Notes: a model not told the origin generated them from the sequence alone. A stretch of DNA of 64,000 nt from Paenibacillus gyeongsangnamensis (GCF_027533625.1 NZ_JAQAGZ010000008.1:1-64000), one strand, 5' to 3'. Shown: positions 1 to 8,087, counted from the first letter of the stretch. Made by a program: numbers and translations.

Positions 1-371
1 CGAAAGAGCTTGTTCTACAGGCTTTAAAGCAGGCATACGGACGACAGCATCCAGAACAGGGGTTGATACATCACTCGGACCGCGGTAGCCAATACGCCTC
101 CTTAGATTATCAAAAGCAGCTCCAAATTTACGAGATGATTGGCAGCATGAGCCGTAAAGGGAACTGCTACGATAACGCCTGTATTGAGTCGTTTCACAGT
201 GTCCTGAAGAAGGAATTGATTTACCTTAATAAGTATGAGACGCGAGAAGAAGCGAAGAAGAGCATCTTTGAGTACATCGAGGTGTTCTATAATAATCAGC
301 GCATCCATTCTTCTATTGATTACAATACGCCATCTGATTACGAACATATGTACCTGATTCAGGCGGCTTAA
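1..371 (+). CDS. IS3-family (IS150-like) transposase OrfB, C-terminal part
   Basis: The reading frame is already open at base 3 and runs to a TAA at 371, so this is the 3' part of a gene that begins outside the window. The protein shows the DDE integrase (rve) signature of IS3-family OrfB: HSDRGSQYAS carries the second Asp, and NACIESFHSVLKKE carries the catalytic Glu, followed by the usual FYNNQRIHSSIDYNTP tail. It would cut and join the insertion-sequence ends. The visible part is not disrupted; whether the upstream orfA/orfB frameshift region is intact cannot be seen. Confidence 0.9.
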   Translation, partial: KELVLQALKQAYGRQHPEQGLIHHSDRGSQYASLDYQKQLQIYEMIGSMSRKGNCYDNACIESFHSVLKKELIYLNKYETREEAKKSIFEYIEVFYNNQRIHSSIDYNTPSDYEHMYLIQAA

Positions 372-382
372 TATATAAATCT

Positions 383-408
383 GTGTCTACTGTCTTGACA
401 GAAGTCCA
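383..408 (+). repeat. Probable right terminal repeat of the IS3-family element
   Basis: Just after the transposase stop the sequence CTGTCTTGACAGAAGTCCA ends in CA at 407-408, as IS3-family right ends do (TG...CA). Read from outside it begins TGGACTTCTGTCAAGACAG. The left end lies outside the window, so the pairing cannot be confirmed. Confidence 0.45.
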
Positions 409-549
409 ATGTACTTCAATTTGTCTAAGTCGCAGATCAAAATTGATACAGGTACATCAACATCCTTATTGTATTTTTTATGCAATCTTCAAAAAAATCT
501 CGATTATGTACACGCGTTAACGAGTCATGAGTCATCCTATAGTTCAACT

Positions 550-1382
550 GGTTATGGTGCAAAGCTCTAATACATGATAACATGATTGAAAATGAATTCA
601 TGGGATGGAGCAATCACGTTGGAAACGGAATTAGATTTGTTTAAATGGAAGCAGTACGAATCAGAGGTTATCTTGCTAACAGTAAGATGGTATTTAAAAT
701 ATAGCCTAAGTTATCGTGATCTAGTGGAGATGATGGAAGAACGAGGACTACATATGGCTCATACAACCATCATGCGATGGGTTCATGAATTTGGGCCGGA
801 ATTAGACAAGCGAATTCGTCCCTATTTGAAGCCGACCAATGATTCCTATAGGACAGATGAGACCTATATTAAAATCAAAAGACAATGGAATATCTTTATA
901 GAGCAGTGGATTCAAAGGGAAATACGATTGATTTCATGTTGTCTGAAAACCGAGATGCTCCCGCAGCCAAACGATTTTTCAAGAAAGCGTTGAATTCACC
1001 ACACAATCAATCGCCGCGCGTGATCACCGTCGATAAAAACCCCGCTTACCCTATCGCAGTCCAACATTTGAAAGACGAGAAAGCTATGAATCAAGAAACA
1101 GTACTACGACAACAAAAATATCTAAACAATATTATTGAACAAGACCATCGATTCCTAAAGAAAGTCATTAAACCAATGCTGGGATTCAAGACTTTCGGTA
1201 CTGCAGAGAAAACAATTGCCGGGATAGAAGTCATGCATATGATAAAGAAAGGGCAGGTCGAATGCCATCATTCGTCTGTCCTTTCTGCAGTTGAATTAAT
1301 CAATAAAATGTTTGGTTTGATAGCATAGTCAAACAACAATAGGTGACTATCTTTGATCAGTTTTAATCGTTGCACCAAAACC
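550..1382 (+). mobile_element. IS6-family insertion sequence, copy 1 (inactive)
   Basis: An 833-bp element bounded by GGTTATGGTGCAAAG (from 550) and the reverse complement of GGTTTTGGTGCAA (to 1382), typical of IS6-family terminal repeats. It is nearly identical to the copy at 10378-11212 on the other strand but two bases shorter: one A is missing inside the transposase gene and one A after it. The flanking 8-mers (542-549 and 1383-1390) do not match, so there is no target duplication. It interrupts a gene whose tail survives at 1385-1504. Confidence 0.9.
586..1328 (+). pseudogene. IS6-family transposase, frameshifted
   Basis: The N-terminal 100 or so residues (helix-turn-helix and first DDE Asp, TDETYIKIK) and the C-terminal part (from LYRAVDSKGN through the second Asp and the final Glu region IIEQDHRF) lie in different frames. 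Comparison with the intact copy at 10433-11176 shows that one A has been lost near 889, turning TGGAAATATC into TGGAATATC. A Gly-to-Arg change (IKGQW to IKRQW) is adjacent. Fragments 586-993 and 885-1328 are the two halves; no functional product is expected. Confidence 0.92.
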
Positions 1383-1384
1383 CT

Positions 1385-1504
1385 GTGTATGATGGAAATC
1401 GGATGATAGATTATGGTGGGCCTATTGAAAAGCATAACGAGGAATGTGTCTATATAAATGGTGGTTGTTTCATAAAACAAAAATTTCAATTTAAAGTCCG
1501 ATAA
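1385..1504 (+). pseudogene. 3' fragment of a gene cut by the IS6 element
   Basis: Immediately downstream of the IS end an open frame without its own start runs to TAA at 1502-1504, encoding about 39 residues (starting VYDGNRMIDYGGPIEKH). Its stop overlaps a rho-independent terminator, as at the end of a normal gene. I infer that the IS or an IS-linked deletion removed the rest. The family is not recognised. Confidence 0.5.
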
Positions 1505-1523
1505 TATATCGGGCTTTCTTTAC
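1493..1523 (+). terminator. Rho-independent terminator of the truncated gene
   Basis: Stem AAGTCCGATA/TATCGGGCTT with a very short loop, followed by TCTTTACTTCTTTTT. Confidence 0.6.
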
Positions 1524-1681
1524 TTCTTTTTCGATATCAGATAACATTGTTCTCACCCATGGAATATATTTATCATCAATTATACCGAACGTATATTCCT
1601 ATTTCAATGCCATCGAAGAGGAATGGACAACTACTCCAAAACGTTTGAAATGTATAATTTAAATTGGTAAGGAGTGACATT

Positions 1682-1927
1682 ATGGTACAGAATTCAACAG
1701 GTGTTGTTAGAAATTTAGATGCTTTAGGTAGAGTAGTTATTCCTAAAGAAATACGACATAACTTTAGCATTGAAAATAATGATCCGGTCGAAATGTATAT
1801 AGATGGGGAGAAAATCGCGGTAAAAAAATACGCCCCCGGTTGTATTTTCTGTGGTTCACTTGAAGCACTCATTACATTTCATAATAAACTCGTGTGTAAA
1901 TCATGTGCTAATGAAGCACAGAAATAA
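1682..1927 (+). CDS. AbrB-family transcriptional regulator with a C-terminal zinc-ribbon-like motif
   Basis: The 81-residue protein begins with a SpoVT/AbrB swapped-hairpin DNA-binding domain (residues about 5-50: TGVVRNLDALGRVVIPKEIR, then a typical DPVEMYIDGEKIAVKKY strand pair). It ends with CIFCGS and CKSC, a CxxC-x17-CxxC pattern likely to bind zinc. ATG 1682 follows AAGGAG at a good distance; the frame is open further upstream to a TTG without a ribosome site. AbrB relatives are transition-state regulators; the target here is unknown. It lies directly after IS debris, so it may be a cargo regulator. Confidence 0.88.
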   Translation: MVQNSTGVVRNLDALGRVVIPKEIRHNFSIENNDPVEMYIDGEKIAVKKYAPGCIFCGSLEALITFHNKLVCKSCANEAQK

Positions 1928-2015
1928 TAATTTAAAATTTATTCACGGTTTATTTCCTTTTGCAATTCGCTAAGCGGTTCGTTAGGATCAATTTTAGTTG
2001 TCCAAGGAGGACATA

Positions 2016-2111
2016 ATGAAACAGTCACGCAAGAAACGATTCATTCGTTGGCTGCTACGTCTATTTGGAATCCATAACAAAAAAACTGGAGGGAAAATTA
2101 ATGAGCGATGA
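2016..2111 (+). CDS. Small basic peptide gene (31 aa), overlapping the next gene
   Basis: ATG 2016 is preceded by a near-perfect AAGGAGG. The 31-residue product is strongly basic with an amphipathic or hydrophobic middle (FIRWLLRLFGIHNKK). Its last codons overlap the start of the following gene by 11 bases, and the ribosome site of that gene (GGAGG) lies inside this frame, which suggests translational coupling. No family is recognised. It could be a leader peptide, a membrane-active peptide or an antitoxin/toxin-type partner; this is inference. Confidence 0.55.
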   Translation: MKQSRKKRFIRWLLRLFGIHNKKTGGKINER

Positions 2112-2304
2112 GCTAGAGATGATTTACAATTCATGTGTTGTCAAAATTGAAACTTTTCTTCAGCAGATGGAAGAGTGGCCAGAGGACAGCAATGAATTTC
2201 ATTACGCAAAAGGTATTGTGGATGAAGCAAGCTCAATAAAATTATTTATTGAAAATGTTGAAGGATTTAATATGAATCAATTTAGTTCGCAAGCAGAGGT
2301 ATGA
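2101..2304 (+). CDS. Small acidic hypothetical protein (67 aa)
   Basis: ATG 2101 follows GGAGG with 8 bases between. The product is acidic and predicted largely helical (MSDELEMIYNSCVVKIETF...), with no signal peptide or membrane segment. It is coupled to the basic 31-residue peptide upstream, so a charged pair is produced. A Spo0E-type phosphatase was considered because of size and helicity, but the SQELD signature is absent. Function unknown. Confidence 0.65.
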   Translation: MSDELEMIYNSCVVKIETFLQQMEEWPEDSNEFHYAKGIVDEASSIKLFIENVEGFNMNQFSSQAEV

Positions 2305-2596
2305 CTAACAACGAAGCTTAACTCTTATTACTAAATAAATCACTCCTTTTGACTAGATACTTTAGCAGGATCTTATCTATGGAGTTGTTTATTTGAGAAT
2401 TTTATCAGATCCGTTGTAGTTGCTCGATGCTGTTGATTTTGTCTCTAATCTTATCCATCGTTTCCCAAAGTTCTGACAATGTGTTATCTTTCAGCGGAAC
2501 AGTTCTATTTCATGGAAGTGGAAAATTTGCATACCAGCAGCTTCTTTAGTTACAATTTAGAAGTAAGCAAAAAATCTAATTTGGAGGTTCATACCA

Positions 2597-3076
2597 TTGA
2601 GCTCTCACGCCATAATCAACACAGTTAATGTTGCACGTCTTATGACAATTGGAAAAGTTGAATCCGTCAGCGAAGAATTTTTTGATGTACAACCCCCGCA
2701 GTTCAATAACACCATTAGATGGAATTTAGGTCATCTAATCGCAGTTATGGATTCACTAGTGTTCAAACGCATTAGTCAATCGTCAAAGCTTCCTGAAGGA
2801 TTTGTAGACCTTTTTAAAGGCGGTACAAAGCCTTCTGATTGGACGACTACTCCTCCTTCAAAAGATGAACTTATAACTCTGTTGAAGCAGCAATCTAACG
2901 ACTTAAACGAAACCTTTGCCAATAGAGCAGAAGAAAAGTTAGAAAATCCATTCCAAATTCGTGACTTTAAGCTTGAAACGGTTGGCGATGTGATCGGCTT
3001 TGCCATTGTACACGAAATGATGCATACAACCACCATTTCGGATTTGTTAAAGGTCATCAACTATCAGAATAATTAG
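2597..3076 (+). CDS. DinB-family protein (putative metal-dependent four-helix bundle)
   Basis: The 159-residue protein has the DinB/YfiT-like layout: NLGHL in the second helix gives the first metal His and HEMMH near the C-terminus gives the other two. Family members bind divalent metals; many act as thiol-dependent transferases or stress proteins, but most are uncharacterised. The start is a TTG at 2597, 9 bases after GGAGG; no ATG is better placed. A strong terminator follows, so it is a single-gene unit. Confidence 0.85.
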   Translation: MSSHAIINTVNVARLMTIGKVESVSEEFFDVQPPQFNNTIRWNLGHLIAVMDSLVFKRISQSSKLPEGFVDLFKGGTKPSDWTTTPPSKDELITLLKQQSNDLNETFANRAEEKLENPFQIRDFKLETVGDVIGFAIVHEMMHTTTISDLLKVINYQNN

Positions 3077-3082
3077 CTAATC

Positions 3083-3128
3083 AAAAGCGGTCAGTTGGAA
3101 AATCACTGATCGCTTTTCGTTTTTTTTG
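3083..3128 (+). terminator. Rho-independent terminator after the DinB-family gene
   Basis: Stem AAAAGCGGTCAGT/ACTGATCGCTTTT with loop TGGAAAATC, then a run of T. Confidence 0.9.
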
Positions 3129-3239
3129 TGGCGATTTGCATGAAACTTCTCTTATATAAAGGTTTATGGTGCTATAACACCCGTTGAGCAATAATAACCC
3201 AACAGCTTGATTATGCCGTATTTTTCAATTTCTTCTAAT

Positions 3240-3272
3240 TAAAACAAAAAACCCCGACAACGAGGTCAGGGC
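3240..3272 (-). terminator. Rho-independent terminator of the secreted protein gene
   Basis: On the minus strand CCCTGAC/GTCGGGG forms a hairpin followed by TTTTTTGTTTT, 18 bases past the stop codon at 3290. Confidence 0.85.
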
Positions 3273-3289
3273 ATACACAATTAACAAAT

Positions 3290-4147
3290 TTATTGAGTAA
3301 TAGGTACAAACCCGTAGGGTGTTAAAATTCCAACAGTCAAGGCGTTCCGAGGAATTGTTTGTCCAGTCGGTGCCAAGAAAAGATTCCAAGTACCGTCCAT
3401 CCATGATGATGACCAAGACCCTGGTATTGAGTTTATTTTAAAACTTATTTTTGATGAGGTGTTCTCCAATAATGTAATTCCCTGCTCCTGATCCGAAGGA
3501 GATTCAGAGAATCCAAAGCCTACTGAACCCATAAAAATGGGCAAGGGCAGATAAGGATCACTTATCTTTGACCATTGAAAGTTCTGGTACAATCCACTTG
3601 GATTCTCAACGGGAGTAAGCGTTGGTAAATTAGATCCGGTAATCGTAATGACGGTGCCGACTTGCATTCTTGAATCAGTAGAGCTAGTAATATTGGTCAC
3701 CGCAGGATTATCTGCAACAGTGGTAAACGAGAATGAATAAGAAGCATTTCCAGAATTGTTATTTACATTATTCAAATCTGCTTTTGTCACTAAATTGACT
3801 GTGTAAATTGTCGATGGATTCAGCTTATCATGAGACACTGTAATTGTATTTGTGTCAAAGCTGGTTTGTATATTTCTTACCGTTTGACCATCGCTATCGG
3901 TAAGCGTGACTTGATAAGAACCATTTACAAACTGTTGGCGAAAACGATTAAATGTGGGTGAGTTTGAATCTAAAGTGATTGTAAATGGCGCATCTACTTT
4001 CACATCTGTTGATGGAGTACTCACTACTGGAAGCTGGTGTTGCGCCTGTGAGACGGTACTGCTTGAAGAATTTGGAGCCGCAAAAACAGTCATAGGTGTT
4101 AGAGCAAGTGTAAGAGCGATAATGGAAGATGAAACAGCTTTTTTCAA
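3290..4147 (-). CDS. Secreted protein with Ig-like/Big_5-type domain
   Basis: A 285-residue protein starting at TTG 4147 after AAAGGGG. It opens with a signal peptide (MKKAVSSSIIALTLALTPM, cleavage likely after VFA). Residues about 45-145 look like an Ig-like Big_5 domain (VDAPFTITLDSNSP..., LNPSTIYTVNL, YSFSFTTV). Residues about 150-285 contain an IPT-like motif (VGTVITITGSNLPTL). It is probably an exported surface or envelope protein. No catalytic motif is visible. It is monocistronic with its own terminator. Confidence 0.8.
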   Translation of the reverse strand: MKKAVSSSIIALTLALTPMTVFAAPNSSSSTVSQAQHQLPVVSTPSTDVKVDAPFTITLDSNSPTFNRFRQQFVNGSYQVTLTDSDGQTVRNIQTSFDTNTITVSHDKLNPSTIYTVNLVTKADLNNVNNNSGNASYSFSFTTVADNPAVTNITSSTDSRMQVGTVITITGSNLPTLTPVENPSGLYQNFQWSKISDPYLPLPIFMGSVGFGFSESPSDQEQGITLLENTSSKISFKINSIPGSWSSSWMDGTWNLFLAPTGQTIPRNALTVGILTPYGFVPITQ

Positions 4148-4346
4148 ACAAATTTCCCCTTTCTAAAATTTTCCACGCTATAATAAACACAAAACAAGTA
4201 TATCATAACGATCCAAGATATGCATCAAAAGTCACAAATATGAATGATAAATATTTCTAAACATGTGTCTTTAGTCACGATTTCTAGTCTTTCATTTCCC
4301 AAAGAACATTTCTAAATTCCCCTATTGTCCTGCTCTATTACATAAC

Positions 4347-4562
4347 TCAGAACCATTTCATTACCCTTAAAAAGATAGATTCTCTCACAATTAGTGCATC
4401 GCCAACATCAAATTGTGGCTCTGCATCGTAAATGTCAAAACCATCTTTAACCTTCTCCTGTATATCTTCCCATTCTCTATCTGTAAATACAATTAGCTGT
4501 ATGTCATTGGGACAAATTGAATTAGAAAGAATTTTGCCACAATCACACTTAAATATAGCCAA
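4347..4562 (-). CDS. Small hypothetical protein (71 aa) with CDCG knuckle
   Basis: Starts at TTG 4562 after GAAGGGGG. The N-terminus KCDCGKILSNSICP has three closely spaced cysteines that could form a half zinc ribbon; the remainder is acidic. No family is recognised. Similar small proteins with zinc-knuckle starts are common in Paenibacillaceae accessory regions. Confidence 0.6.
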   Translation of the reverse strand: MAIFKCDCGKILSNSICPNDIQLIVFTDREWEDIQEKVKDGFDIYDAEPQFDVGDALIVRESIFLRVMKWF

Positions 4563-4686
4563 AGCATAACCCCCTTCTAATTCAATAAAATTGCTCTTTT
4601 AAGGCAATTTGCTTTGTTCTTCAGCTTTCTGTTCCTTCTTGCAAAAGCCTTGTTTGATTCTCCTTTGCCCAATCCCAAAGACCCTT

Positions 4687-5235
4687 CTACTCTTTCCAGA
4701 TTAATTCAATACCTCCTACTGGCTTATCGGCTAATAATTTTCCGTTAGAGCTGTTGTTCCCAATCTCTTCGATTTGGACATGGTAAGGTTTTAATAATTT
4801 CTTCCAGTCGTGTTCGGAAGTCATGGCAGCAACACTTTTTAGATAAGACTCAACGACCTCTTTAAGATGTACAGCAGTCATTTTGCTGCTATCTATTCCA
4901 ATCCCTATTTTAAATAAACCATTTTGAGGGTCACTAGCAAATCCAGTTAAAGTGATTCCTTGTTCTGCTTGAAGTTGGCTCAAATTTTTCGAGAAACCGT
5001 TGTTAATTTCTTTTGTCGAAATTTCCTTATGTCCCGTTCCTGCAATAATAATTGCAATGGCAACTATACAGGCAATTCCCCCTCCAAAACGATGCATAAT
5101 CAAATATGCATCAGATGGTTCAGCATTACGAATCTTCCAGCCAATACTAGCAAACCATGCTGCCCGAGGAGCAAACAAGTTGAACAATCCAATAAGCACT
5201 AAAAATATTGCTAGAGTCTCCAACACACTCACCAC
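4687..5235 (-). CDS. Membrane-anchored hypothetical protein (possible DUF6199-like N-terminus)
   Basis: 182 residues with two N-terminal membrane segments (residues about 5-25 and 50-68) separated by WKIRNAEPSDAYLIMHRFGGG, a W...EPSD pattern I associate tentatively with DUF6199. A soluble extracytoplasmic C-terminal domain of about 110 residues follows. Several GTG codons compete as start; the third (5226), giving VLETLAIF, sits best relative to AAGGAAA, so the true protein may be three residues shorter. Function unknown. Confidence 0.7.
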   Translation of the reverse strand: MVSVLETLAIFLVLIGLFNLFAPRAAWFASIGWKIRNAEPSDAYLIMHRFGGGIACIVAIAIIIAGTGHKEISTKEINNGFSKNLSQLQAEQGITLTGFASDPQNGLFKIGIGIDSSKMTAVHLKEVVESYLKSVAAMTSEHDWKKLLKPYHVQIEEIGNNSSNGKLLADKPVGGIELIWKE

Positions 5236-5457
5236 TTTCCTTATAATCCCATTTCGATTATTATACCATCAAATGTAAAGAGGAAAAGCTACCTAATTTT
5301 CCGGTAGCCCCACTCCATGTTCCTCAATGATTTTCAGTTTAACATTTGATAAACATAACATTTTGTAGTCACAGCCCCATTTTCATTCAACATTGCAACA
5401 TTTCAATTCTTCATTACGTCTCTAGAGGTAAATATAAGCAAAGGAGAGGATTTGTTT

Positions 5458-6228
5458 ATGAAGCTTAGTGCAAAGAATTGGCTTTTAGGAGGATTAACCG
5501 CCGTAGCATTAGTGACAATCTCGGCTTACACATTTCCCAATGCCTCCAAACCAAGTGCGGTATACGCGGCTAATCAAACTAGCGCTGCCGAAAAACATGC
5601 TATAACGGTTAATGGCGTGGGTGAACTCATGGTAACTCCAGATGTTGCTTATGTAACTATGGGAATCGTCACTAAGGCGGATAGTGCCAATAGTGCTCAA
5701 ACCCAAAATGCTCAAAACTTCGCTAATCTTGAAAAAGTACTTTACGACAATTATAAGCTGGAAAAACAAGATGTGAAGACAATCGGATTTCAAGTTCAAC
5801 CTGTCTATTCATACGCAGATAAAGAACCCAAAATCACGGGGTATAGAGCAACTCAAACTGTTCAAGTGACTTATAGGAGTTTGGATAAAATAGGTGAATT
5901 ATTGGATGCGGCTTCCGGTGCGGGAGTAAATCAAATCAGTGGGGTACAGTTTGATACGGAGAAACGTCAGGACTATGAAATTCAAGCGATCGACAAAGCT
6001 ATGAGTAACGCTGAAAGTAAAGCTAAAGCGATTGCCAAAGATGCCGGTAAGGAGTTAAAGGGCGTAATTAATGTAAGCCAATTAGGGAATTCAAGCGTTC
6101 CTGTTCGTATTGATAACGTGGGAGCCATTGCTATGGAACAAGCTGATGTTTCTAACGCAACAACGTCTATTTCGCCTGGACAGCTGAAGATCACTACAAA
6201 CGTAACTGTACAATATGATTTTCAATAA
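5458..6228 (+). CDS. SIMPL-domain (DUF541, YggE-like) secreted protein
   Basis: A 256-residue exported protein starting at ATG 5458, 7 bases after GGAGAGG (an in-frame TTG at 5452 is less likely). The signal peptide runs to about residue 38 (VYAANQ). The rest is one SIMPL/DUF541 domain: ITVNGVGELMVTPDVAYVTMGI, the GYRATQTVQVTYR strand and a DAGKELKGV helix, ending in VTVQYDF. Relatives (YggE, BP26) form oligomeric rings and are linked to oxidative or envelope stress. Followed by a strong terminator; a single-gene unit. Confidence 0.9.
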   Translation: MKLSAKNWLLGGLTAVALVTISAYTFPNASKPSAVYAANQTSAAEKHAITVNGVGELMVTPDVAYVTMGIVTKADSANSAQTQNAQNFANLEKVLYDNYKLEKQDVKTIGFQVQPVYSYADKEPKITGYRATQTVQVTYRSLDKIGELLDAASGAGVNQISGVQFDTEKRQDYEIQAIDKAMSNAESKAKAIAKDAGKELKGVINVSQLGNSSVPVRIDNVGAIAMEQADVSNATTSISPGQLKITTNVTVQYDFQ

Positions 6229-6245
6229 GTTAATTTAACAAAAAA

Positions 6246-6279
6246 AGACCACACCATTTCTTTATGATGGTGTGGTCTT
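6246..6279 (+). terminator. Strong hairpin terminator after the SIMPL gene
   Basis: AAGACCACACCAT/ATGGTGTGGTCTT with loop TTCTTTATG. The T tract is better on the minus strand (TTTTTTTG), so it may work in both directions. Confidence 0.75.
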
Positions 6280-6289
6280 AGGTTTGTGC

Positions 6290-6827
6290 TGAGAAGGTAA
6301 ATTGAGAAATTTTTTTGTCTATTCGGTCTACCCTTTCGAGGGAGTGACTAAATTGGTACGGCAAGCAAGAAGATTAAATTCAGGTCAAAAAGTCGAAAAA
6401 AACTTTTCAAGTAGCTGAATTCCACCTGAATGGGGCCTTTTTATTTAAATAATCTAATAAGTAACAATCTTACCTCCCTAGCTTCTGCTGGAGGTTTTTT
6501 TGTTTCAAAGAAAAGTCAAATAGAATAACCATAATAAAATACTTTTTGTCGGAAGGAATCCTGTAGGCCTTTAATAATACACCGTCAGATACCTTGCACA
6601 TTTTAGTAGGTATTTATGACTAATTTTAACGAATATTAAACGTATTTCGACAATATTTTTAATCATAAAATGTTATTATGTCGTTAACAACAGAAATATG
6701 TCATTCAATATGGCTTGATAATACGTTCTCGGTTATGAGTAATTATTTATTTAAGCGAAAATGAAGGAATCAGTGGACGTTGATACGTTACCGGTTTAAA
6801 AAATTCTTTTTAGAGGAGTGGATTATT
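6290..6827 (+). promoter_or_regulatory. Gene-free leader region with two stem structures and a terminator-like hairpin
   Basis: No credible gene in these 540 bases. Two structures are visible: an outer stem ATTCAGGT (6378-6385)/ACCTGAAT (6425-6432) enclosing AAAAGT/ACTTTT, followed by GGGGCCTTTTTA; and a hairpin ACCTCC/GGAGGT with eight T at 6472-6503. Such a series ahead of the small membrane protein gene at 6828 resembles an attenuated leader, but no known riboswitch class is recognised. Confidence 0.4.
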
Positions 6828-7037
6828 ATGTTCATCGTTTTATTAATTGCTATGCTTACCCTCATCCTTATTGCTTACCGAGCTAAGAAAAATTACTTAA
6901 GAGAGATTCAGGAATCTAAGTACATGGAAGAAATGATGGAAAAGTTAAATATTCCTACAGTGAAAAGAAAGTACATAAGAGACTTAAATAAACGGAGAAT
7001 CAAAGTCCACATCCGCAAAGAACTGAACTCAAATTAA
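6828..7037 (+). CDS. Small single-pass membrane protein (69 aa)
   Basis: ATG 6828 is 8 bases after GAGGAG; the frame is open further upstream but without a ribosome site. One N-terminal membrane helix (MFIVLLIAMLTLILIAYR) is followed by a positively charged cytoplasmic tail rich in Lys, Arg and Glu. Charge distribution predicts N-out, C-in. No family is recognised. Confidence 0.65.
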   Translation: MFIVLLIAMLTLILIAYRAKKNYLREIQESKYMEEMMEKLNIPTVKRKYIRDLNKRRIKVHIRKELNSN

Positions 7038-7156
7038 TACTCAATACTGATTAGCCTCGTATACACATCCCTCTCCATTAATTGACTAGAATCCTTTATG
7101 AAAAGTTAGTCATTCTTTGTGAATCACATGTTAATATATAGAATACATGTAATAAA

Positions 7157-7179
7157 CCGACCATCTAAATGACGGTCGG
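7157..7179 (-). terminator. Terminator of the 7196-7576 gene
   Basis: Minus strand CCGACC/GGTCGG hairpin with loop GTCATTTAGAT, followed by TTTATTA. It lies 16 bases after the stop codon. Confidence 0.65.
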
Positions 7180-7195
7180 CTTGTAAACGAATCAA

Positions 7196-7576
7196 TTAGA
7201 ACGGTTTCCGATAAACTTTAATGATCCGCACGCCACTTCGGATAAGTTTTTGTGCCGTTACTAAATTAATTCTGACCAATACCGAAACATCAGTCGAGTT
7301 TTCCACGTCGAATACCTTGAAAATCCGACCATTTGCGAATAATACACCTTTTAATTCAACTTTCTTTTTCGGAGAAGGCTTCGGATCAGAAGTAGCAAAA
7401 ATGGTACGCATTACTCCTGCACGAAGAAGCGCTGCCGCTTGTTGCGCGGTCGTCCGCACGCCAAATACTGGATCAATTTCAACTCCAGTTGTTTTCGCTT
7501 CGACCTCGACAATCAGAAAAAAACGGTTGCGAATCTTTGCGATACTGTTCGCTCCGATGGTTATTGGTTGCGCCAT
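7196..7576 (-). CDS. Hypothetical protein with an internal repeat (126 aa)
   Basis: I chose ATG 7576 (MAQPITIGANSI), 8 bases after the GGGGG ribosome site; ATG 7582 is too close. The protein is basic and contains two similar segments, TTAQQAAALLRAGVMRTIF (about residues 45-63) and VTAQKLIRSGVRIIKVY (near the C-terminus), each ending a beta-rich stretch, which suggests a duplicated domain. Function not recognised. The ribosome site is held in a strong hairpin (7585-7609), so translation is probably regulated. Confidence 0.65.
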   Translation of the reverse strand: MAQPITIGANSIAKIRNRFFLIVEVEAKTTGVEIDPVFGVRTTAQQAAALLRAGVMRTIFATSDPKPSPKKKVELKGVLFANGRIFKVFDVENSTDVSVLVRINLVTAQKLIRSGVRIIKVYRKPF

Positions 7577-7584
7577 GTTCATCA

Positions 7585-7609
7585 CCCCCTTCGTACTAAA
7601 GTACGGGGG
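7585..7609 (-). promoter_or_regulatory. Hairpin sequestering the ribosome-binding site
   Basis: In the mRNA, CCCCCGTAC/TTTA/GTACGAAGGGGG folds so that AAGGGGG, the only Shine-Dalgarno of the downstream gene, is paired with five C. The stem contains four further pairs and a tetraloop, with three unpaired bases on one side. This resembles a thermometer or a protein-binding translational switch. Confidence 0.6.
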
Positions 7610-7760
7610 ATGTCATTTATTGGTCAGTAATAAACACCTAATGTAACGATGATTTGTTTCGTCTCGAATATAATTCCGGATGAACTGGTCTCTCTTACCA
7701 CTTCATTCAAAAACAATCACCATCATTTCATCCTAGTTCCAACAAATTTGTTTCTGCCTA

Positions 7761-8087
7761 CTAACGCCGCACCAACCGGCTCCCTTGTTGTCTTCGGATA
7801 GTCTCTTTCCCACCCTCGTTAAACAATGGATACAATTTTTCTTGTTTAATTTTATCAATTAGGCTTTGTGTATCTTTTAACTGCTGATTTAATTGCTCAA
7901 ACAAGTTTTCAATAGGTTTCTTACGCTTGATATCCTTCTTCTTTTCTTCTCTCAAAAATTTTCTTTGCAGATACAATCCATTTAACTCTTTCTTGAAAAC
8001 ATGTTCCTGATCTGTATAGAATGCCGATGTACCAACGGACAGGATTCTGATTCGCTTGTTAAGATTAGATTTAATGTTCATCTTCAT
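7761..8087 (-). CDS. Hypothetical coiled-coil protein (108 aa)
   Basis: ATG 8087 lies 10 bases after GAGGAG. The protein is very basic and mostly helical; residues about 35-90 (QRKFLREEKKKDIKRKK..., ENLFEQLNQQLKDTQSLIDKIKQEK) predict a coiled coil, and the end QQGSRLVRR is basic. It lies downstream of the primase-like gene on the same strand and may belong to that replication module. Function unknown. Confidence 0.6.
   Translation of the reverse strand: MKMNIKSNLNKRIRILSVGTSAFYTDQEHVFKKELNGLYLQRKFLREEKKKDIKRKKPIENLFEQLNQQLKDTQSLIDKIKQEKLYPLFNEGGKETIRRQQGSRLVRR

Noticed and set aside
2101..2304. Spo0E-like phosphatase
   Set aside because: Small and helical, but the SQELD signature is absent.
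5291..5315. Terminator-like hairpin GCTACC/GGTAGC
   Set aside because: Its T-rich side faces the minus strand, where no gene ends; the stem is short, so it is not called.
6285..6320. Possible left end of the Tn7-like element (GTGCTGAGAAGGTAAATTGAGAA)
   Set aside because: The two GAGAA motifs are 13 bp apart, not 22, and there is no TGTCAT terminus.
7611..7640. Possible left end beginning TGTCATTTATTG
   Set aside because: Only the first six bases and a short ATTG agree with the right terminus; no spaced repeats follow.
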